Shown: positions 7,022 to 12,727 of the stretch, piece by piece
Position numbering within the stretch: position 1 is the first letter of the stretch
Layout of the letters: every line of letters starts with the position of its first letter
Assembly: GCA_023136985.1 (NCBI GenBank)
Contig: JAGLQD010000168.1
Coordinates: 1 to 14,542 of the forward strand
Source of the DNA: Candidatus Sabulitectum sp.
Lineage (GTDB): Bacteria; Fermentibacterota; Fermentibacteria; Fermentibacterales; JCC-6
Length of the DNA stretch: 14,542 nt
Reading direction: 5' to 3'
Position numbers and translations under genes: made by a program
Notes under the pieces: model-generated
Seen by the model: the letters and a program-made list of their open reading frames with translations, nothing else
Told to the model about the DNA's origin: nothing
Databases searched by the model: none

Positions 7022-7904
7022 ATGAAGAAAAAATCTCAACCACTGGCAGAAGTATTTGGGCATTTACCTGCTGATTTCAGCTCCAGGGCAGATAGATTCA
7101 GGAATAGAAAACTCTGTCCGTTCAATTAACAAGGTTCCAAATTGTACAAAAGATAAGGCAAAAGATCCATTGGGTGTGTGCAGCATAAATTTTCAAGGTA
7201 AACCTGTAATCACTTGTCCTGTCAGGTTTCGTGAAGACTGGCTAATAACTGAAGGCGCTGCTGATTTTTTCTTTCCAAAAGATACATCATGGTCTTCTTT
7301 AACTGAAGTAAGACTTCGGGATTATTATGGAAAATCCGCCGGAAACATTGATGTTGTTTTAGTTGCATATGATAATCAGGGAAAGGTTTGTGACTTTGGT
7401 TCACTTGAGATCCAAGCTGTCTATATTTCAGGAAATGTTAGAGACCCCTTCAAATACTACATGTCTGATTGCGAAGCAAATGCAGAGATGGATTGGACTT
7501 CAGAATCCAAATATCCTCGACCGGATTTTCTTTCATCGTCCCGGAAGCGATTAGTGCCGCAGCTTCTTTTTAAAGGTGAGATTCTTCATCAGTGGAAGAA
7601 GAAAATGGCTGTAGCATTAGACAGGAGTTTCTTTGAAACTTTACCTGAGTTGAAAGAAGTAAATCGTGATGAAGCTGAAATCGCCTGGCTTGTTTATGAT
7701 TTGGAACTGAACAGTAAAAATACCTGCTATACGTTGGTTCACAACAAAACAGTTTACACTAAATTTATGGATTCAATTAATGCAATTGCTCGCCCCCGTG
7801 TCGGTGATATGAGTAAGTTTATGAGTTATCTGCAGATCAAAGTAGACAAAAAACTTGAATTGCCACCGCTTAACGAAACTATTGAGAATCCGTTTGAGGA
7901 CTGA
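7022..7904 (+). pseudogene. NotI-family type II restriction endonuclease, interrupted by a one-base frameshift
   Basis: The ATG at 7022 has GGAAGTG just upstream and opens a frame containing AEVFGHLPADF and KLCPFN, which stops at TAA 7127-7129. The next frame continues at once with NKVPNCTKDKAKDPLGVCSI and stays open to 7904. Removing one T from AATTAAC near 7126 joins them as CPFNNKVPNC and gives a 293-residue protein. Its parts match NotI: an N-terminal FFGH-like motif, four cysteines (C32, C41, C53, C65 in the joined numbering) like the NotI iron-binding cluster, and a core with D110 (GNIDVVLV) and E129-I-Q131 (SLEIQAVYISG), like the D...ExQ site of NotI. It is shorter than NotI (383 residues). 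The adenine methyltransferase starts three bases after the stop. The break may be a true mutation, a sequencing error or, less likely, programmed +1 frameshifting. Confidence 0.8.
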
Positions 7905-7907
7905 GAA

Positions 7908-8858
7908 TTGGAAATAGAACAGTATTCCCTCTTTGGAGATGTTATACACACTGGATACAAAGCAGTGAATGTTGCTTCTGTTCCGCAGAGAAGTTTGTTC
8001 AGGTATCCCGGCGGTAAAACCTGGTTTGTTCCTCGACTGAGAGAATGGCTTAAGTCTCAAATTGATAGACCAGTCATTTTTATTGAACCATTTGCAGGTG
8101 GAGGAATTGCTTCTTTAACTGCTGTTTGTGAGAATCTGGTTAGTTCAGCTTTGTTGATAGAATTAGATGAAGATGTGGCAGCAGTATGGGAAGTAGTGAC
8201 TTCTGGAGACGGAGGTTGGCTGGCTGATAGAATTCTTTCCTTTGAAATGAATAATGGGAATGCTGCAACTGTAATAAGCGACAACCCGGAATCTTTGCGC
8301 GAGCGGGCTTTCAGAACAATAGTGAAGAATCGTTGCACGCATGGTGGGATTATGGCAGCAGGTGCCGGATTATTGAAAAAAGGAGAATCAGGCAAAGGTG
8401 TTCTTTCCAGATGGTATCCGGAGACTCTTGCAAGGCGAATAAAGGCAATACATTTGGTTCACAGTAAGCTGGAATTCAAGCATTCTGATGGCTATGGCGT
8501 GCTTGATGAATACAAGGATGATAAAGACGCTGTATTCTTTATTGATCCACCATACACTGCCGGTGGGAAAAAAGCGGGGAATAGACTGTACACGCATAGT
8601 AAAGTTAACCACGAATTACTGTTTCAGAAGTGTAGTGGCCTTAGCGGTGATTTCATTATGACATATGACAACTGTGCTGAAGTCCGGGATTTAACAGTCA
8701 GGTACGGTTTGCAGGCAAAACCGATTCCAATGAAGAACACACACCATGCTGAAATGACTGAACTGGTTATTGGAAGAAATCTGGACTGGATGGATGGCAT
8801 AAACAGGGTGCTGGAGCAGCAGGCTCAATATAAAGGAGCAAAAGCCTCAGAAACTTGA
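7908..8858 (+). CDS. D12-class (Dam-like) adenine-N6 DNA methyltransferase of a type II R-M system
   Basis: This 316-residue enzyme transfers a methyl group from S-adenosylmethionine to adenine N6 in DNA. Motifs occur in the alpha-class order: FRYPGGK (31-37, motif X), FIEPFAGGG (58-66, SAM-binding motif I), a variable stretch of about 140 residues likely to hold the target-recognition region, then FIDPPYT (catalytic DPPY at 213-216). It is uninterrupted, unlike its partner nuclease. The start is TTG at 7908-7910, with GAGGAC (7895-7900) seven bases upstream and only three bases after the endonuclease stop, so the two genes form one transcription unit. Its role is to protect host DNA from the partner nuclease. 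Because it modifies adenine, the recognition sequence must contain A. It converges on xseB with 17 bases between stops and no visible terminator. Confidence 0.94.
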   Translation: MEIEQYSLFGDVIHTGYKAVNVASVPQRSLFRYPGGKTWFVPRLREWLKSQIDRPVIFIEPFAGGGIASLTAVCENLVSSALLIELDEDVAAVWEVVTSGDGGWLADRILSFEMNNGNAATVISDNPESLRERAFRTIVKNRCTHGGIMAAGAGLLKKGESGKGVLSRWYPETLARRIKAIHLVHSKLEFKHSDGYGVLDEYKDDKDAVFFIDPPYTAGGKKAGNRLYTHSKVNHELLFQKCSGLSGDFIMTYDNCAEVRDLTVRYGLQAKPIPMKNTHHAEMTELVIGRNLDWMDGINRVLEQQAQYKGAKASET

Positions 8859-8875
8859 AGCACCTCGAAAAATTA

Positions 8876-9073
8876 CTAGCCATCAATCTCAGTGAGCATC
8901 TCTGACACTGAAGTCTCTGTTTTCTTTAGACGCTCCCGGAGTGTTTTTATCAGTTGCCCTGCTCTTTGAACCTTTTCTTCCAGTTCATCAACAGGGCAGT
9001 GGTCACGGCTGACAGAGTCAACGATCGTTTGCAATTCCGTGAGCATCTGTGAATAAGTCATTTCCTCAGTCAT
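8876..9073 (-). CDS. xseB: Exodeoxyribonuclease VII small subunit XseB
   Basis: The 65-residue product matches XseB in length and pattern: MTYSQMLTELQTIVDSV at the start, then DELEEKVQRAGQLIKTLRERLKKTE forming the second helix of the typical helical hairpin. Several XseB subunits bind one XseA to make the cytoplasmic nuclease that trims single-stranded DNA to oligonucleotides. Its ATG at 9073-9071 lies inside the end of xseA (eight-base overlap, AAATGACTGA), so translation is coupled. It is the last gene of the minus-strand unit and meets the methyltransferase gene tail to tail. Confidence 0.92.
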   Translation of the reverse strand: MTEEMTYSQMLTELQTIVDSVSRDHCPVDELEEKVQRAGQLIKTLRERLKKTETSVSEMLTEIDG

Positions 9074-10334
9074 TTACTTTCTCCTTAACAACCGCAGCGA
9101 GCCATCCCTTGTCCATAGATATTTTTATGGTCTGCCCTTCATTTATGGCACTGATGGTTCGCAGTGGAAAACCGTCTGTGTTTCTGACCACAGCCCAGCC
9201 AAGTTTGAGCATTTTTTTCGGGTCGCGTATCTCCACCTGCTTTTCTGCTTCTGAAATTAACGAATCCTGTCGATGAAGTTCTGCCATAACTGACATATTG
9301 AGTTTAGAAGCAAGTTTGTGCAGTACTTCCGATTTTCTTTTCGGAAGAGACGCCAGATAGAGAGTCAAGTTCCCTGCAAGGTTCCCTATTTTAAGATTTT
9401 CCATCTGAATTCGGGGAGAAACACTGGATACAAGAGACCGGTTCAGGATGGATACCTTGTCGTCAAACCTTGCCACAGTATCCACTAGAATTGATGCAGC
9501 ATGTGTTGGGGTTTTAGCTCTGGTGTGTGCTGCGTGATCTGGAAGAGTGGTGTCTATCTCGTGGCCGATGGCGGAAATTACAGGCCATGGAAGCTGTGCT
9601 ATTGTTCTTGCTATCGTCTCATTGTTGAACCAGGCCAGGTCGGTAGCAGATCCGCCTCCACGGGTTAGAACAACAGCATCAAGTTTGCTACCGCCGACAT
9701 TCACCATAAGCCTGTTGAAGGCTCCGCAGACAGAATCGGATGTTTCAGAGCCCTGCATAGTGGCCCATGCAGCATATACCCGAAACGGGTAACCGGATTC
9801 GTCCAGTGTTTTTACAAAGTCTTTTTCTGCAGCAGACCCCCTGGAGGTCACAAGACCTATGTTAAGTGGGACTTCAGGAAAGGGGAATGTTCCGTTTTCC
9901 CGAAGCACTCCTTCCTTTTCAAGTTGCTGAATAAGCCGCTGAAGGAGAACAGCTGATGAATCTCCGGCGAAATCCGCGTCGAAGCCTTTCATTATCAGCT
10001 GAAAACGGCCTGACCGATCCCAGAAGCTCACAGAAACCAGAATTCTTACTTCCACATCATTTTCCAGCTCAAACAGCTTTGCCTGTCTGCCTGCCTCAAT
10101 TGCTATTCTGGATCTGTCTCCTGCAAAAAGAGCACAATCTGCTACTGCAGGAGACTGTTCGCCAGGCTCTGAAATATCCGCAAGCTGAAAATAAGTATGT
10201 CCTCTGCCTGAAACTCTTCTGAGCCCGGTGACAATTCCCCTGATCCATACAGGTTCAGGAAAAGCGGATTGAAGAGTTCTCTTTACTGATTGATTCAGCT
10301 TGAGAACTGTGAGATCTGAAGCCTGGGTCATCAT
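9066..10334 (-). CDS. xseA: Exodeoxyribonuclease VII large subunit XseA
   Basis: This is the catalytic subunit of exonuclease VII, which digests single-stranded DNA from both ends and acts in mismatch repair and recombination. The 422-residue product has an N-terminal OB-fold (about 8-118, with VWIRGIVTGLRR and GHTYFQLAD). Its catalytic domain shows TSRGSAAEKDF (163-173), LTRGGGSATDLAWFN (223-237), PVISAIGHEIDTT (251-263) and TRAKTPTHAA, all hallmarks of the family. A charged helical region and the C-terminal segment KMLKLGWAVVRNTDG follow. Length is close to the usual 400-460. The ATG at 10334 overlaps the preceding stop (ATGA); a second ATG follows at once, so the start could be one codon later. 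Confidence 0.97.
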   Translation of the reverse strand: MMTQASDLTVLKLNQSVKRTLQSAFPEPVWIRGIVTGLRRVSGRGHTYFQLADISEPGEQSPAVADCALFAGDRSRIAIEAGRQAKLFELENDVEVRILVSVSFWDRSGRFQLIMKGFDADFAGDSSAVLLQRLIQQLEKEGVLRENGTFPFPEVPLNIGLVTSRGSAAEKDFVKTLDESGYPFRVYAAWATMQGSETSDSVCGAFNRLMVNVGGSKLDAVVLTRGGGSATDLAWFNNETIARTIAQLPWPVISAIGHEIDTTLPDHAAHTRAKTPTHAASILVDTVARFDDKVSILNRSLVSSVSPRIQMENLKIGNLAGNLTLYLASLPKRKSEVLHKLASKLNMSVMAELHRQDSLISEAEKQVEIRDPKKMLKLGWAVVRNTDGFPLRTISAINEGQTIKISMDKGWLAAVVKEKVND

Positions 10335-10711
10335 TGAATTTTCAGAGCGAACAATCCACCATTTCCACCGGAATCATGAACTATGACATAAACGGGACCG
10401 GAATTCTGTGCATGGTGGGTTAAAGATTCATCACCATCTTCCAGACCACTGACTATGGCAAAAGTAAGAGCATAGTAGAAATCTTCTCTGTAAGGCAGAT
10501 TCATGAAATGATCAAAGTCCATCTCATATGATGCAGTGATCACATCAAAGTTGGTCTGGCCGTCTACAGATTCAACAACGATCCAGTACATGGTTTCCTC
10601 ATCAAGGGAAACAGTGTAAACTGCAGTTCCTCCACGATCCATGGTATCTGTTACATCAAGCAGGGGAGAGGAGGCTGCCAGTGCAATCAAAACAGCACAG
10701 AAAGAAATCAT
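10331..10711 (-). CDS. Small secreted protein of unknown function
   Basis: This 126-residue protein starts with a probable signal peptide (MISFCAVLIALAASS, cleavage near residues 14-16). An acidic, beta-rich body follows, with YTVSLDEETMYWIVVESVDG and, at the end, GPVYVIVHDSGGNGGLFALKI. The ending loosely resembles the last strands of bacterial pre-peptidase C-terminal (PPC-like) domains, but I would not assign the family. The ATG at 10711 has GGAG six bases upstream. The stop overlaps the xseA start, so it is co-translated with a DNA-repair nuclease although the product appears to be exported; this pairing has no obvious functional link. A stem-loop (10727-10746) sits just before its ribosome binding site. 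Confidence 0.82.
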   Translation of the reverse strand: MISFCAVLIALAASSPLLDVTDTMDRGGTAVYTVSLDEETMYWIVVESVDGQTNFDVITASYEMDFDHFMNLPYREDFYYALTFAIVSGLEDGDESLTHHAQNSGPVYVIVHDSGGNGGLFALKIQ

Positions 10712-10726
10712 TTTTTCTCCATTCTT

Positions 10727-10746
10727 TTCATCACAAAAATGATGAA
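10727..10746 (-). other. Stem-loop in the leader of the secreted-protein/xseA/xseB unit
   Basis: TTCATCA (10727-10733) and TGATGAA (10740-10746) form a seven-base perfect stem with a six-base loop. It ends six bases upstream of the GGAG ribosome binding site of the gene starting at 10711. No T-run follows, so it is not an intrinsic terminator. It could influence translation or be a protein-binding palindrome; it could also be chance in AT-rich sequence. Confidence 0.35.
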
Positions 10747-11102
10747 GAAGTGGCCTCCAGTCAACCTCATTTTGAACTATTCAGATATGCAACATGCCCA
10801 TGCGCACTAAGTCGCCACTGAATGTAAGAATAACCAGAAAAAGCAACCGAGTCGAGAATGGCATCCCACAAATCAGCTCAGAATAAAGGGATGTTATCAA
10901 TGGCTGTTTATTGACACAATAAAATCAGAATAGAGTCAACCCAAGAGCTGCACACTGCAATTCAAGAGAGACTTTGAGAATTACAAACGATCTGATAACA
11001 GGATTTACAGGTTTGATCTGCTACAAGTGGAGCATGGTATAAGTCGCCATAAGAAGATAATATAACAGCAGGATTTCCACTGATTTGGTTCGCTGTGGGG
11101 GG

Positions 11103-11131
11103 TTCCCATTTGCAGGTGATTAGTGTATTAT
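11103..11131 (+). promoter_or_regulatory. Candidate promoter for the nucleoside kinase-peptidase pair
   Basis: TTCCCA (11103-11108, four of six matches to the -35) is separated by 17 bases from TATTAT (11126-11131, five of six matches to the -10). It would start transcription near 11138, giving a leader of about 24 nt that contains the AAAGGAACAG ribosome binding region. An inverted repeat spans the -10. Confidence 0.45.
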
Positions 11132-11140
11132 CGCTAATCA
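11117..11140. promoter_or_regulatory. Inverted repeat spanning the -10 region (possible operator)
   Basis: TGATTAG (11117-11123) and CTAATCA (11134-11140) are perfect seven-base inverted arms separated by 10 bases. The space between arm centres is 17 bases, about one and a half helical turns. The spacer contains the TATTAT -10 candidate, so a dimeric protein bound here would block RNA polymerase. As RNA it would form a hairpin with a 10-base loop, but most of it lies upstream of the predicted transcription start. Confidence 0.4.
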
Positions 11141-11161
11141 ACAGAAGAAAGGAACAGATAC

Positions 11162-12727
11162 ATGGGAGCGGAATACCTCGGCAATAGAACATCAATCGCA
11201 GTAAAAGAAGAGTCAGGATTGACATTTCCACTTGGGCACTCAAAGGGAGAAGCAATTCCACCGTGGACATCTCAGGGAAGGGAAGTCTATCGCAGAGGTT
11301 TGATCCTTGCCCTTGATCTTGCTGTAAAGAGGGCATATCCAGACTGGAAGCTCTGGGTGGAGCATTCAATTTCCCTTGGATACAGATGCCGAATTGAGGG
11401 AATGAAGGTCGGTTCCGAGGTTGATGTTTGTGCTGTGCTCAGTACGGAACTTAGAAAAATAGTGGAGAATGCAATTCCCATACATTTTCGTAAACTGCCT
11501 TCCAAAGAAGCATTGGATCTTGTGGGAGAGCATTCCCTGTTGCCCCGGTGGCATACTGGGAAAGAATTTTACAGAGCAAATGTTGTTGAGGATTCATGGG
11601 CTTTTGCAATGGGACCAACTGTGCCTGATACTTCATGGTTGACTGAATGGGAGCTGCGACCTGGAAAAGGAAGCATCTATCTTCGATTCCCTGGAAGCCG
11701 GGCGTGGCCGGAAATCGTTCCATGGGTAGACAGCCCTGCTCTTGCCAGAGAACTGGATCTTGAAGAAAAGCATATTTCAAGAATGAGGGTCCACACAGTT
11801 GATATGATGAACAGACGGATCCGCGAAGACGCTGGACTGGAAGCAGTGATGATGAGTCATTTTTACCAGAACAGAAGAATCCTTCAGATAGTAAGCAGAC
11901 TTGGTGATGAGTTCCCCGCAAAGAGAATAGTGATGATTGCAGGTCCATCCTGCAGCGGGAAGACAACATTTACCAGAATGCTCTCTACTTATCTTCGGGC
12001 AGAGGGGTTCAGCACTAGAATGATCAGCGTGGATAATTACTTCAGAAATCGTTCTGAAACGCCGAAGAATAAAGATGGAAGTTTCGATTTCGAGTGTATT
12101 GGCGCTCTAAATACAGAGCTTTTTGGTGATCATGTCAAAAAACTGGTTGACGGAGAGACGGTAAAGCTGCCGGTATTCAACTTTCATACAGGTGTTAGAG
12201 AGGATGATGTTACTCCTATGACACTTGGCAAAAATGAATTCCTGCTTATCGAGGGAATTCACGGATTGAATGACAGCCTGACACCGGGTGTGTCTGTTTC
12301 GGATAAGTTCAAGATCTACATCAGCGCTCTTACAACACTTAATATCGATCGACTTACCCGGATGTCCACATCGGACGGCAGGCTGCTCAGAAGGATAGTC
12401 AGAGACAGTTTCAGAAGAGGGTATTCCGCCCAGGACACAATTCTTGGCTGGCCAAGCGTCAGGCGTGGCGAAAGAAAGAATATTTTCCCATTTCAGGAGC
12501 AGGCGGATATGATGTTCAATTCTGCGCTTCCATATGAGCTGCCGGTTTTGAAACCTTATCTCGTTCCCCTGCTTGAAGAAGTGGATGAAGGGTCAGAGGC
12601 TTTTATCGATGCGGACAGAATTCTCCGGCTTCTCGATTGTGTTGAACCCATCAGTGAAAGCGTAGTACCCAGATTGAGTATTCTTAGAGAGTTCATTGAT
12701 GGCCTCCTGCTTGATTGGAGTGAATAA
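11162..12727 (+). CDS. Uridine kinase/phosphoribulokinase-family nucleoside kinase with ThrRS-type N-terminal domain
   Basis: The 521-residue protein has two parts. Residues about 38-122 resemble the second additional (editing) domain of threonyl-tRNA synthetase: AVKRAYPDWKLWVEHSISLGY, then LRKIVENAIPIHFRKLPSKEAL. The histidines of the usual HxxxH site are not where expected (YRRGL). Residues about 255-500 are a P-loop kinase of the uridine kinase/phosphoribulokinase family: Walker A GPSCSGKTT (261-269), SVDNYF (289-294), FDFE (308-311), KLPVFNFHTG, and LLIEGIHGLN. This architecture is known from Thermotoga and Firmicutes 'nucleoside kinase' proteins, which often also carry a TGS domain; none is clear here. 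The phosphate acceptor is uncertain but probably a pyrimidine nucleoside. The ATG at 11162 follows AAAGGAACAG. Its stop overlaps the peptidase start by one base. Confidence 0.88.
   Translation: MGAEYLGNRTSIAVKEESGLTFPLGHSKGEAIPPWTSQGREVYRRGLILALDLAVKRAYPDWKLWVEHSISLGYRCRIEGMKVGSEVDVCAVLSTELRKIVENAIPIHFRKLPSKEALDLVGEHSLLPRWHTGKEFYRANVVEDSWAFAMGPTVPDTSWLTEWELRPGKGSIYLRFPGSRAWPEIVPWVDSPALARELDLEEKHISRMRVHTVDMMNRRIREDAGLEAVMMSHFYQNRRILQIVSRLGDEFPAKRIVMIAGPSCSGKTTFTRMLSTYLRAEGFSTRMISVDNYFRNRSETPKNKDGSFDFECIGALNTELFGDHVKKLVDGETVKLPVFNFHTGVREDDVTPMTLGKNEFLLIEGIHGLNDSLTPGVSVSDKFKIYISALTTLNIDRLTRMSTSDGRLLRRIVRDSFRRGYSAQDTILGWPSVRRGERKNIFPFQEQADMMFNSALPYELPVLKPYLVPLLEEVDEGSEAFIDADRILRLLDCVEPISESVVPRLSILREFIDGLLLDWSE

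Larger units (their letters stand above)
10712..11161. other. 450-base divergent intergenic region
   Basis: No convincing gene was found here on either strand. Visible elements are a short stem-loop before the minus-strand gene (10727-10746), a 10-base direct repeat TAAGTCGCCA at 10808-10817 and 11040-11049, and the promoter and inverted repeat next to the kinase gene. A second possible plus-strand promoter is the extended -10 TGGTATAAG (11035-11043), with TTGATC (11013-11018) 19 bases before the hexamer. No tRNA, riboswitch or terminator was recognised. Confidence 0.5.

Noticed and set aside
7056..7127. TTG at 7056 as the start of the NotI-like gene
   Set aside because: No ribosome binding site precedes it, and its first residues do not fit the family. 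The other frame from ATG 7022 carries the conserved FGH and CPF motifs and a good Shine-Dalgarno.
8859..8875. Shared terminator between the converging methyltransferase and xseB genes
   Set aside because: The 17-base gap holds no hairpin with a T-run on either strand.
10808..11049. Direct repeat TAAGTCGCCA at 10808-10817 and 11040-11049
   Set aside because: A single 10-base repeat in 450 bases is within reach of chance and is tied to no other element.
10962..11369. A 135-codon minus-strand open frame reaching into the intergenic region
   Set aside because: Its 5' part is antisense to the kinase N-terminus, and it has no ribosome binding site or recognisable motif.
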